The notes: a model not told the origin generated them from the sequence alone. A stretch of DNA of 64,000 nucleotides from Mycolicibacterium neoaurum (GCF_036946495.1 NZ_JAQIIX010000002.1:2914001-2978000); one strand, 5' to 3'. Counted from the stretch's first letter, positions 17,647 through 25,434 are shown. Numbers and translations are program-made.

Positions 17647-17662
17647 CTGTGCACGGCTGACC
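17647..17662 (+). promoter_or_regulatory. Island motif copy 5 (CTGTGCACGGCTGACC)
   Basis: Same two half-elements, CTGTGCA and TGACC, as the other copies but with a 4-nt rather than 3-nt spacer. It is 209-224 bp before the permease start. Confidence 0.4.
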
Positions 17663-17760
17663 GGTTGTGCCGTGTGCCTTTTCGGGATTGCCGCAGGGAC
17701 AGGTTCTGGTCAGAATCAGGGTCTGCACGACGCCGGGGCTGCAGCGATGCACACCCGCAC

Positions 17761-17778
17761 GTACCACCGCGGTGGTAC
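17761..17778. promoter_or_regulatory. Perfect 18-bp palindrome GTACCACCGCGGTGGTAC
   Basis: Every base pairs with its partner across the centre. A palindrome without a loop is better suited to a dimeric repressor (GntR, TetR or IclR type) than to a terminator. It is centred about 100 bp before the permease start. Confidence 0.5.
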
Positions 17779-17870
17779 AGCACTGCGCTATGGTTCCGGC
17801 GGGTTCGACTGGTGTTGAAAGCTTTTCGGATCGCCACACCGTGGCGCTCGGTTCCAGGAAGGTTCTCCAG

Positions 17871-19348
17871 GTGACTTTTGCCCACTATTGCTATCTGCTT
17901 GGACTCGTCGCGCTCATCATCACCGTCATCGCGAAGAAGAACGTCGTGGCACCCGCGCTGCTGGCCACCTTCGTCACCGCGACGGCCTTCGGGGGAAGTA
18001 TCACCACCGGTCTGGCGGCGTTGTTCAACGCCGCCATCGTCGGTACCCGTGAGCTCTTACCGATCTTCCTGGTGATCGCTCTGGTCACCGCGATGCTGGG
18101 AGCGGTACGCCGCGCGGGTGCCGACGCGCTGATGATCGCACCCCTGCGCTCACTGTTTCGCAACGGACACACTGCTTACGTCGTGCTGGCGATCGTGACT
18201 TTCCTGCTGTCGCTGTCCTTCTGGCCGACCCCGGTCCTGCCGTTGATCGCGGCGATCCTGCTGCCCGCTGCAGTACGGGTGGGGTTGCCGCCCTTCGGCG
18301 CGGCGTTGGCGATCGCCATCACCGGTCAGGGAATGGCGCTCAGTTCGGACCTGGTCATGGGTGTGGCCCCCTCGTTGTCGGCCGGTGGTGCCGATGTGTC
18401 AGCAGGATCGATCGCGATCCGCGCCACCATCATCGCGCTGATCGCGGGTGTGGTGGCCCTGACCGTCGCCTATTTTCGCGACGTCCGCACCAGAATGCTC
18501 ACCCCCGCGGCGGCCGCGGCTGTGGTCCTTCCGGTCCAGGCCGCGGCAGAGTGCGGTGCAACCGAAGATGTCGCGAGTGCGGCGACCGACCCGGCCGCAG
18601 TCCGCGTCGCCACCGAAGCCTCGGACCCGCAGCGGGTTTCGGGTGCCGCTCGAGTCATCGCTGTGGCGATTCCGACGTTGTTCGCAGCCTTGCTGCTGTT
18701 CATGCTGCTCGGCCGGTTCACCGACTGGTTGCCCAACATCGACGAAGGATTGGGCGGCCCATTGGTGGGCGGTACGGCGGCGTTGGCATTGGTGGCGGTG
18801 TCGGTCATCTCGGTTCCTCGCGGCTGGCTGGCCGAGGTCGGCGACCACTTCACCGACGGTATAACCTTCGCGTTCCGCACCATGGGAAGGTCATTCCGGT
18901 CGCCGGCTTCGTCTATATCGGGCTGTCGGACTACTCGGGGACCATCCTCGGCCTGCCTGAGGACGGCGCGGCACCGGCTTTTCTCCTCGACGCGGTGTCC
19001 AGAGTGCAACCCTTGATCCCCGCCATTCCGGTCCTTGCGGCGTTTGCGATGTTGGTCGTCGGCATGGTGATCGGCCTCGACGGCAGCGGTTGGCCGGGAC
19101 TTCCGTTCACCGGTTCGCTCGCCGCCTCACTGGGGGAGAGTTCGGGAGCCGATGTGGCTACCCTGGCCGCGATCGCCCAGAACGGCGCGAGTTGGACCGG
19201 TGGTGGAACCTTGGTGATCTGGTCCTCGCTGATCGTGGTGGCAGGCCTCACCGGAGTGTCGGTGATCGACCTCGCCCGACGCCTGTTCATACCCGTCATA
19301 ACAGGACTGCTGGTGGCGACATCCGTTGCGGCAGTGGTGATGCTGTGA
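17871..19348 (+). pseudogene. Permease paralogue broken by a frameshift
   Basis: The reading frame starts at GTG 17871 (AGGAAGG at 17856-17862) and encodes VTFAHYCYLLGLVALI onward. It runs with the same block order as the permease at 5525-7102 (ITGQGMALSSDLVMGVAPS, then a hydrophilic linker). At 18882-18887 the frame changes. ATG GGA AGG in frame 0 reads into nonsense, while AAG GTC ATT CCG GTC GCC, one frame over, continues the homology (KVIPVAGF against IVLPIAGF). The second frame then continues to the stop at 19348, with GLDGSGWPGLPFTGSLA and TGGGTLVIWSS. One base is missing in the GGGAAGG run. This is a real disruption, a sequencing error or, less likely, -1 frameshifting. Confidence 0.8.
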
Positions 19349-20745
19349 CCGCCGCACGCAGTCGGACTGCTGGGTCTCCCGTAGTGGATACGGCGGAGAG
19401 CGTCCGATCCGGACGGATCAGCGCCCGCGAGGTGATGGCCGAGGCACTGCGCACGATCGAAACCGTCGACCCCGAACTCAACGCCTTCGTGCACGTGGAT
19501 CGCGATGGTGCCATGGCCAGGGCCGCGGAGATCGACCGACTCGTAGCTGCCGGTGACGATCCGGGTCCGCTCGCCGGCGTACCGATGGGCGTGAAGGAGT
19601 TGCACGCGGTGGCCGGCTGGCCCTACGCGATGGGGAGTCGGCTCTATGCGGAGCGGATCGCCGATCACACGACCACATTGGTGACCCGTGCGGTGGCCGC
19701 AGGCGCGATTCCCGTCGGGGTGACCACCTCGCCGGAGTTCGGCCGGGCGTCCTTCACCGCGTCACCCCTGCACGGAGTGACCCGTAACCCGTGGAATCCG
19801 CGGTTGACGCCAGGCGGTTCCAGCGGCGGGTCTGCGGCGGCGGTGGCCGCCGGGATGGTGCCCTTCGCCACCGGAACCGATGGAGCAGGGTCGTTACGGA
19901 TTCCGGCCGCCTACTGCGGGCTCGTCGGGTTCAAGGCGACCTACGGTGTGGTCCCGCGCGGGCCGCGACACCGCGGGGTCGCCGACAACGATCACTTCGG
20001 GGTGTTGACCACCACGGTCCGTGATACCGCCAGGGTGCTCGATTGTGTGACCGGTCTCGATCCGACCGACCGCGCGTCGGTCCCCGCCCCGCGGCTGCAG
20101 GCCGCATTGGATCGGGTCGACCTGCGTGGCCTGCGGGTGGCGTTCCTGCCCACGCTCGGTGGTGCGCCGTGCGATCCCGAGGTCGCGGCGGTGGCCGAGG
20201 CGGCCGCGCAGCGGTTTGTCCTGGCCACCGGCGCGGTTCGGGTGAGCGTCGAGGTCCCCATCGATCCGGACTGTGCCGCGGCATTCCGGGTGCTGTCGGC
20301 ACCGGATGTGTACGCCGCCGTTGCCGCGGCAGGTATTGGTGACCCCGGCGACGTCGAGGTCGACGCATCGGTGCGCCGCTATGTCGAAGCGGCGCGGGAG
20401 CTGACCGCGCCGGCGCTGCTGCAGGCGCACGAAACGCGGGCCAGGCTGGTGGCGGCCACCGCGGGCGCGTTCGAGCAGGTGCAGCTCTTGTTGACCCCGT
20501 CCACGCAGGTCACTGCGTTCGAGGCGGAGGGGCCCATGCCGACCGAGATCGACGGCCACGCGGTGGACCATTGGGGTGCGCTCGCGGTGACCTACCCTTT
20601 CAACCTGACCGGCCAGCCGGCGATCTCGGTCCCGGCCGGCTGGGCCGGTGGTGCGCCGTGCGGTCTGCAGATCGTCGGTGCCCGACATGCAGACGGCCTG
20701 GTACTGGCCGCCGCGCACGCCGTCGAGCTAACCAACGGCCGCTGA
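19345..20745 (+). CDS. Amidase-signature family hydrolase
   Basis: This 466-residue amidase starts at GTG 19345 (GTGA overlap with the permease). The Ser-cisSer-Lys triad is visible: Lys84 in GVPMGVKEL, the Ser159/Ser160 pair in TPGGSSGGSAAAVAAG, and Ser183 in TDGAGSLRIPA. It hydrolyses a carboxamide or related C-N bond to acid and amine or ammonia in the cytosol. As the last gene of the island it probably releases nitrogen from the pathway substrate or a late intermediate. The substrate is not readable from sequence; indoleacetamide, nicotinamide-like and N-carbamoyl substrates are all handled by this family. Confidence 0.9.
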   Translation: MTAARSRTAGSPVVDTAESVRSGRISAREVMAEALRTIETVDPELNAFVHVDRDGAMARAAEIDRLVAAGDDPGPLAGVPMGVKELHAVAGWPYAMGSRLYAERIADHTTTLVTRAVAAGAIPVGVTTSPEFGRASFTASPLHGVTRNPWNPRLTPGGSSGGSAAAVAAGMVPFATGTDGAGSLRIPAAYCGLVGFKATYGVVPRGPRHRGVADNDHFGVLTTTVRDTARVLDCVTGLDPTDRASVPAPRLQAALDRVDLRGLRVAFLPTLGGAPCDPEVAAVAEAAAQRFVLATGAVRVSVEVPIDPDCAAAFRVLSAPDVYAAVAAAGIGDPGDVEVDASVRRYVEAARELTAPALLQAHETRARLVAATAGAFEQVQLLLTPSTQVTAFEAEGPMPTEIDGHAVDHWGALAVTYPFNLTGQPAISVPAGWAGGAPCGLQIVGARHADGLVLAAAHAVELTNGR

Positions 20746-20749
20746 CGTG

Positions 20750-20800
20750 CGACTTCGGTGTGGCAGCGTGCCGCCAGCGCACGAAACCACACCGAAGTCG
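20750..20800 (+). terminator. 14-bp stem-loop after the amidase
   Basis: Inverted repeat CGACTTCGGTGTGG (20750-20763) / CCACACCGAAGTCG (20787-20800) with a 23-nt loop, immediately after the amidase stop. It is a likely terminator that insulates the ribosomal operon promoter from the island. Confidence 0.6.
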
Positions 20801-20819
20801 GCATGCCATCGGCGGCGAT

Positions 20820-20848
20820 TTGGTGCAAAGCACGTGCTCACCTAGTAT
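20820..20848 (+). promoter_or_regulatory. Promoter of the rplN ribosomal operon
   Basis: A -35 TTGGTG (20820-20825), a 17-bp spacer and a -10 TAGTAT (20843-20848) make a good sigma-A-type promoter. The predicted leader before rplN is about 128 nt. It lies just beyond the amidase hairpin. Confidence 0.65.
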
Positions 20849-20982
20849 GTAGGGGTTGCCTCGGGCAGACCTCGGCTGGCTTGTGCAGTTTTACTGTCAG
20901 CCCTGCGTGCCCTGAAGTGACAAAGACCGCGTACGTCCAGGTCGGTATCTGGCGTGCATACAAAACCAGGTCAGGAGATCGA

Positions 20983-21351
20983 GTGATTCAGCAGGAATCG
21001 CGGCTCAAGGTCGCCGACAACACGGGTGCCAAGGAAATCTTGTGCATCCGGGTGCTCGGTGGCTCGTCGCGGCGCTATGCGGGTATCGGCGACATCATCG
21101 TCGCGACCGTCAAGGACGCCATCCCCGGCGGCAACGTCAAGCGTGGCGACGTCGTCAAGGCAGTGGTGGTGCGGACCGTCAAGGAACGCCGCCGCGCCGA
21201 CGGCAGCTACATCAAGTTCGACGAGAACGCCGCCGTCATCATCAAGAACGACAACGACCCGCGCGGTACCCGCATCTTCGGGCCCGTCGGTCGTGAGCTG
21301 CGCGAGAAGAAGTTCATGAAGATCGTTTCGCTGGCCCCGGAGGTTTTGTAA
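20983..21351 (+). CDS. rplN: 50S ribosomal protein L14
   Basis: The 122-residue L14 begins VIQQESRLKVADNTGAKEIL and matches the family across its full length. GTG at 20983 follows AGGAG. It binds 23S rRNA at the subunit interface. It is the first gene of the spc-type operon here, because the genes usually before it (rpmC, rpsQ) are not adjacent. Its stop overlaps the rplX start (TAATG). Confidence 0.98.
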   Translation: MIQQESRLKVADNTGAKEILCIRVLGGSSRRYAGIGDIIVATVKDAIPGGNVKRGDVVKAVVVRTVKERRRADGSYIKFDENAAVIIKNDNDPRGTRIFGPVGRELREKKFMKIVSLAPEVL

Positions 21352-21668
21352 TGAAGGTGCACAAGGGCGACACCGTGCTCGTCATCTCCGGTAAGGACAA
21401 GGGCGCCAAGGGCAAGGTCATCGAGGCCTACCCGTCCCGCGAAAAGGTTCTGGTCGAAGGTGTGAACCGGATCAAGAAGCACACCGCGCAGTCGCAGAAC
21501 GAGCGCGGCGCCTCCTCTGGCGGCATCGTCACGCAGGAAGCGCCGATCCACGTCTCCAACGTCATGGTCATCGACTCCGATGGCAACCCGACCCGCATCG
21601 GCTACCGCGTCGACGAGGAGTCCGGCAAGAAGGTCCGGGTCTCCAAGCGCAACGGCAAGGACATCTGA
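21351..21668 (+). CDS. rplX: 50S ribosomal protein L24
   Basis: The 105-residue L24 has the N-terminal KOW motif (MKVHKGDTVLVISGKDKGAKG) that contacts 23S rRNA during early 50S assembly. It starts one base inside the rplN stop and is followed 2 bp later by rplE, as in the standard operon. Confidence 0.98.
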   Translation: MKVHKGDTVLVISGKDKGAKGKVIEAYPSREKVLVEGVNRIKKHTAQSQNERGASSGGIVTQEAPIHVSNVMVIDSDGNPTRIGYRVDEESGKKVRVSKRNGKDI

Positions 21669-21670
21669 GA

Positions 21671-22243
21671 ATGACCACAGTAGAAAACTCCGCCAAGGTT
21701 CAGCCTCGGCTGAAGCAGCGCTACCGCGAAGAGATCAAGGACGCGCTCAACAAAGAGTTCGATTACGCCAACGTGATGCAGATCCCGGGCGTGGTCAAGG
21801 TCGTCGTGAACATGGGTGTCGGTGACGCCGCCCGCGACGCCAAGCTGATCAACGGTGCGGTCAACGATCTTGCGCTGATCACCGGGCAGAAGCCGGAAAT
21901 CCGCAAGGCGCGTAAGTCCATCGCCCAGTTCAAGCTGCGCGAGGGCATGCCGATCGGCGCCCGCGTCACGCTGCGCGGCGACCGGATGTGGGAGTTCCTG
22001 GACCGCCTGGTCTCCATCGCCCTCCCGCGTATCCGCGACTTCCGTGGCCTGAGCCCCAAGCAGTTCGACGGCAGCGGAAACTACACCTTCGGCCTTTCCG
22101 AGCAGTCGGTGTTCCACGAGATCGACGTGGATTCCATCGATCGCCCCCGTGGCATGGACATCACCGTCGTCACCTCGGCGACGAACGACGACGAAGGCCG
22201 TGCGCTGCTGCGCGCTCTGGGCTTCCCGTTCAAGGAGAACTGA
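21671..22243 (+). CDS. rplE: 50S ribosomal protein L5
   Basis: The 190-residue L5 binds 5S rRNA in the central protuberance. Family blocks include VVVNMGVGDAARDAK, TGQKPEIRKARKSIA, FKLREGMPIG and PRIRDFRGL. The length is normal. Confidence 0.98.
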   Translation: MTTVENSAKVQPRLKQRYREEIKDALNKEFDYANVMQIPGVVKVVVNMGVGDAARDAKLINGAVNDLALITGQKPEIRKARKSIAQFKLREGMPIGARVTLRGDRMWEFLDRLVSIALPRIRDFRGLSPKQFDGSGNYTFGLSEQSVFHEIDVDSIDRPRGMDITVVTSATNDDEGRALLRALGFPFKEN

Positions 22244-22246
22244 GCA

Positions 22247-22432
22247 ATGGCAAAGAAGGCTCTGGTCAACAAGGCCAACAAGAAGCCCAAGTTCGCAGTG
22301 CGCGCCTACACCCGGTGCAACCGGTGCGGTCGTCCCCACGCGGTGTTCCGCAAGTTCGGCCTGTGCCGTATCTGCCTGCGGGAGATGGCGCATGCGGGCG
22401 AACTGCCCGGTGTGCAGAAGTCCAGCTGGTAA
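22247..22432 (+). CDS. rpsN: 30S ribosomal protein S14, zinc-binding type
   Basis: This 61-residue short S14 has two CxxC pairs (CNRCGRPH and CRICL), so it is the zinc-containing C+ (type Z) form. Mycobacteria also carry a zinc-independent S14 elsewhere that replaces it under zinc limitation, which is family knowledge. It sits between rplE and rpsH. Confidence 0.97.
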   Translation: MAKKALVNKANKKPKFAVRAYTRCNRCGRPHAVFRKFGLCRICLREMAHAGELPGVQKSSW

Positions 22433-22503
22433 CCAGCATTCATTACTGATTAACACGGTAGGCCCGGACTGGGAACCGCCGCGAGGAAGGTGAACCGGCT
22501 GTC

Positions 22504-22902
22504 ATGACGATGACCGATCCCATCGCAGACTTCTTGACGCGTCTGCGTAACGCCAATTCGGCGTATCACGACGAGGTGACTCTGCCCCACTCGAAGATCA
22601 AGGCCAATATCGCCGAGATCCTCAAGACCGAGGGCTACATCTCCGATTACCGCACCGAGGATGCTCGGGTCGGCAAGGCACTCGTGGTGCAGCTCAAGTA
22701 CGGCCCCAGCCGTGAGCGCTCCATCGCAGGCCTGCGCCGGGTCAGCAAGCCCGGTCTGCGGGTCTATGCAAAATCCACCAATCTGCCCCGGGTGCTCGGC
22801 GGCCTGGGCGTGGCGATCATCTCCACGTCCTCAGGCTTGCTCACCGACCGCCAGGCAGCTCGATCGGGCGTGGGCGGCGAAGTCCTCGCGTACGTCTGGT
22901 AG
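22504..22902 (+). CDS. rpsH: 30S ribosomal protein S8
   Basis: The 132-residue S8 begins MTMTDPIADFLTRLRNANSA and ends with SGVGGEVLAYVW. It binds 16S rRNA helix 21 and in many bacteria represses the spc operon. GAGGAAGG lies upstream. ATG 22504 and 22510 are both possible starts; the first matches mycobacterial relatives. Confidence 0.97.
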   Translation: MTMTDPIADFLTRLRNANSAYHDEVTLPHSKIKANIAEILKTEGYISDYRTEDARVGKALVVQLKYGPSRERSIAGLRRVSKPGLRVYAKSTNLPRVLGGLGVAIISTSSGLLTDRQAARSGVGGEVLAYVW

Positions 22903-22914
22903 GGGGACGAGAAC

Positions 22915-23454
22915 ATGTCGCGTATTGGAAAGCAGCCGGTTCCGGTTCCCGCCGGAGTCGACGTCACCATCAACGGTCAGAACGTCTCGGTGAAGGGCCC
23001 CAAGGGCACCCTGACCCTCGACATCGCCGAGCCGATCCAGGTGTCGCGCAACGACGATGGCGCCATCGTGGTGGCCCGTCCGGACGACGAGCGGCGCAGC
23101 CGTTCGCTGCACGGTCTGTCCCGCACCCTGGTGGCCAACCTGGTCACCGGCGTGACCGAGGGCTACACCCAGAAGATGGAAATCTTCGGCGTCGGCTACC
23201 GCGTCGCGCTCAAGGGCGCGAACCTGGAGTTCGCACTCGGCTACAGCCACCCGGTCCTCATCGAAGCGCCCGAGGGCATCACGTTCGCGGTCGAGACACC
23301 CACCAAGTTCTCGATCACGGGTATCGACAAGCAGAAGGTCGGCCAGATCGCCGCGGTGATCCGTCGTCTGCGTCGCCCCGACCCGTACAAGGGCAAGGGC
23401 GTTCGCTACGAGGGTGAGCAGATCCGCCGCAAGGTCGGAAAGACAGGTAAGTAA
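22915..23454 (+). CDS. rplF: 50S ribosomal protein L6
   Basis: The 179-residue L6 begins MSRIGKQPVPVPAGVDV. It carries the family block RRPDPYKGKGVRYEGE near the C-terminus, which binds 23S rRNA near the sarcin-ricin loop. It has normal length and sits 12 bp after rpsH. Confidence 0.98.
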   Translation: MSRIGKQPVPVPAGVDVTINGQNVSVKGPKGTLTLDIAEPIQVSRNDDGAIVVARPDDERRSRSLHGLSRTLVANLVTGVTEGYTQKMEIFGVGYRVALKGANLEFALGYSHPVLIEAPEGITFAVETPTKFSITGIDKQKVGQIAAVIRRLRRPDPYKGKGVRYEGEQIRRKVGKTGK

Positions 23455-23457
23455 CCC

Positions 23458-23865
23458 ATGGCTACCACGAAGACCGAAGCTCCCACCCGGAAGCCGGTGG
23501 GGCAGAACATCTCCGAGACCCGTCGGAACGCCCGCATCCGCCGTCACGCGCGTCTGCGCAAGAAGGTCGAAGGCACCGCGGAGACCCCGCGTCTCATGGT
23601 CAACCGGTCGGCACGGCACATCCACGTGCAGCTGATCGACGACCTCGCCGGCGTCACCGTCGCGGCGGCCTCGTCCATCGAGGCCGATGTGCGTGCGGTC
23701 GAGGGCGACAAGAAGGCACAGAGCGTGCGGGTCGGTCAGCTGATCGCCGAGCGCGCCAAGGCTGCCGGAGTCGAGACGGTCGTTTTCGACCGTGGCGGCT
23801 ACACCTACGGTGGCCGGATCGCCGCGCTGGCCGATGCCGCGCGCGAAGGCGGGCTGAAATTCTGA
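23458..23865 (+). CDS. rplR: 50S ribosomal protein L18
   Basis: The 135-residue L18 binds 5S rRNA. It has a basic N-terminal tail followed by RRHARLRKKVEGTAETPRL, and FDRGGYTYGGRIAALADAAR at the C-terminus. The N-terminal ~20 residues are longer than in E. coli, as usual for actinobacteria. Confidence 0.97.
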   Translation: MATTKTEAPTRKPVGQNISETRRNARIRRHARLRKKVEGTAETPRLMVNRSARHIHVQLIDDLAGVTVAAASSIEADVRAVEGDKKAQSVRVGQLIAERAKAAGVETVVFDRGGYTYGGRIAALADAAREGGLKF

Positions 23866-23890
23866 TGACTGACAACGAGAGGACTGCATG

Positions 23891-24556
23891 ATGGCCGACC
23901 AGGCTGGCGCCGGTTCGGCGCAGGACAATCGCGGTGGCCGCGGCGATCGTGGCGGCCGAGGACGCGACGACCGCGGTGGCCGCGGTCGCGGCGACGACCG
24001 TGGCGAGAAGAGCAACTACATCGAGCGCGTCGTCACCATCAACCGCGTTTCGAAGGTGGTCAAGGGTGGTCGGCGCTTCAGCTTCACCGCGCTGGTCATC
24101 GTCGGTGACGGCAACGGCATGGTCGGTGTCGGCTACGGCAAGGCCAAGGAAGTTCCCGCCGCCATCGCCAAGGGCGTCGAAGAAGCTCGCAAGAACTTCT
24201 TCCGGGTTCCGCTGATCGGCGGCACCATCGTCCACCCGGTTCAGGGTGAGGCCGCAGCGGGCGTCGTCATGCTGCGTCCGGCCAGCCCCGGTACCGGTGT
24301 GATCGCCGGCGGTGCGGCGCGCGCGGTGCTGGAATGCGCCGGCGTGCACGACATCCTGGCCAAGTCGCTGGGCAGCGACAACGCGATCAACGTGGTGCAC
24401 GCCACCGTTGCCGCGCTGAAGATGATCCAGCGTCCCGAAGAGGTGGCGGCCCGTCGCGGTCTGTCCATCGAGGACGTCGCCCCGGCCGGCATGCTCAAGG
24501 CCCGCCGCGAGGCCGAGGCCGTGGCTGTCGCCGCGGCTCGTGAAGGAAGCGCATAG
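23891..24556 (+). CDS. rpsE: 30S ribosomal protein S5
   Basis: The 221-residue S5 has a low-complexity Gly/Arg/Asp-rich N-terminal extension (residues ~8-40). The S5 RNA-binding block (IERVVTINRVSKVVKGGRRF) and the GNGMVGVGYGKAKEVPAAI block follow. ATG 23891 is preferred over 23888 because it is 7 nt from AGAGGA. It acts in decoding fidelity at the mRNA entry site. Confidence 0.97.
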   Translation: MADQAGAGSAQDNRGGRGDRGGRGRDDRGGRGRGDDRGEKSNYIERVVTINRVSKVVKGGRRFSFTALVIVGDGNGMVGVGYGKAKEVPAAIAKGVEEARKNFFRVPLIGGTIVHPVQGEAAAGVVMLRPASPGTGVIAGGAARAVLECAGVHDILAKSLGSDNAINVVHATVAALKMIQRPEEVAARRGLSIEDVAPAGMLKARREAEAVAVAAAREGSA

Positions 24557-24558
24557 TC

Positions 24559-24738
24559 ATGGCAGAGCTCAAGATCACCCAGGTGCGCGGCACCATCGGT
24601 GCACGCTGGAAGCAGCGCGAAAGCCTGCGGACCCTCGGGCTGCGGAAGATCCGCCAGTCCGTCGTCCGTGAGGACAACGCCCAGACGCGCGGTCTGATCA
24701 AGACCGTGCATCACCTCGTCACGGTTGAGGAGGTCTAG
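24559..24738 (+). CDS. rpmD: 50S ribosomal protein L30
   Basis: The 59-residue L30 begins MAELKITQVRGTIGARWKQR and ends HHLVTVEEV. It lies exactly between rpsE (2 bp gap) and rplO. It is short but matches L30 over its whole length. Confidence 0.97.
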   Translation: MAELKITQVRGTIGARWKQRESLRTLGLRKIRQSVVREDNAQTRGLIKTVHHLVTVEEV

Positions 24739-24742
24739 GACG

Positions 24743-25186
24743 ATGAGTGTTATCAAGCTTCACGACCTGAAGCCCGCCCCGGGCAGCAAGACCGCCAAGA
24801 CCCGCGTCGGTCGCGGTGAAGGCTCCAAGGGCAAGACCGCCGGCCGCGGTACCAAGGGCACCAAGGCGCGCAAGAACGTCCCCGTGGCGTTCGAGGGTGG
24901 CCAGATGCCGATCCACATGCGGCTGCCGAAGCTCAAGGGCTTCCGCAACCGCTTCCGGGTTGCCTATGAGGTCGTCAACGTCGGCGATATCGCCAAGGCG
25001 TTCCCGCAGGGCGGCACCATCGGTGTCGACGAACTGGTCGCCAAGGGCCTGGTTCGCAAGAACACCCTGGTGAAGGTCCTCGGCGACGGCAAGCTGACCG
25101 TCAAGGTCGACGTCACCGCCAACAAGTTCAGCGGCAGCGCCCGCGAGGCCATCACCGCCGCAGGCGGTTCGGCCACCGAACTGTAG
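24743..25186 (+). CDS. rplO: 50S ribosomal protein L15
   Basis: The 147-residue L15 begins MSVIKLHDLKPAPGSK, with the Gly/Lys-rich GRGEGSKGKTAGRG and the FEGGQMPIHMRLPKLKGF block that contact 23S rRNA. ATG 24743 has GAGGAGGTCTAGGA upstream. It is the last ribosomal gene before a strong terminator. Confidence 0.97.
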   Translation: MSVIKLHDLKPAPGSKTAKTRVGRGEGSKGKTAGRGTKGTKARKNVPVAFEGGQMPIHMRLPKLKGFRNRFRVAYEVVNVGDIAKAFPQGGTIGVDELVAKGLVRKNTLVKVLGDGKLTVKVDVTANKFSGSAREAITAAGGSATEL

Positions 25187-25194
25187 TTCTACGT

Positions 25195-25226
25195 CAGAAG
25201 GCCCCTGCTTCGGCAGGGGCCTTCTG
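25195..25226 (+). terminator. Strong intrinsic-type terminator of the ribosomal operon
   Basis: A 14-bp perfect stem (CAGAAGGCCCCTGC / GCAGGGGCCTTCTG) closes on a TTCG tetraloop, 8 bp after the rplO stop. The T tract is weak (GCGTTG). Confidence 0.85.
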
Positions 25227-25263
25227 CGTTGCCGGCCGATGCGTGCGTGGTTTCAGTCAGGCT

Positions 25264-25372
25264 GCGGTGGGGCGTCGCGCGGCTGAAGCCAGGTAGCTGG
25301 ATGGGCCTGTGTGGGTACCTGGGTTCAGCAAGATCGCGGTGGGGCGCTGGTCGGCTGAATTGAGGTAGCCGG
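25264..25372. repeat. Two degenerate ~37-bp direct repeats before sppA
   Basis: The copies at 25264-25300 and 25336-25372 share GCGGTGGGGCG, CGGCTGAA and AGGTAGC-GG at the same internal spacing, 72 bp apart. A TTCAG word precedes each. No coding frame is supported. They fill the 248-bp gap between rplO and sppA. Confidence 0.5.
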
Positions 25373-25434
25373 CGCCGGCGACGTTTCACGTTCGGCGAAA
25401 GAGCCGTCCGTAAAGCCGCCGGTAGGCTCGAAAG

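Larger units (their letters stand above)
17577..17870 (+). promoter_or_regulatory. Intergenic control region before the second permease
   Basis: These 294 bp interrupt the otherwise overlapping gene train. They contain motif copy 5 (17647-17662) and a perfect 18-bp palindrome at 17761-17778. No protein-coding support was found in any frame. The permease-amidase pair probably has its own regulated promoter here. Confidence 0.5.

Noticed and set aside
18880..18900. Programmed -1 frameshift in the permease as the main explanation
   Set aside because: No canonical slippery heptamer or evident downstream stem is visible. A lost base in the G-run is simpler, so the gene is listed as disrupted.
20750..20800. 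Stem-loop as an insertion-sequence end
   Set aside because: There is no transposase or target duplication nearby. The position after a stop codon fits a terminator better.
20881..20896. Further copy of the island motif (TTGTGCAGTTTTACTG) before rplN
   Set aside because: It has TGTGCAG but lacks the TGACC half, and lies downstream of the strong rplN promoter in its leader. Regulation of ribosomal genes with the island is unlikely.
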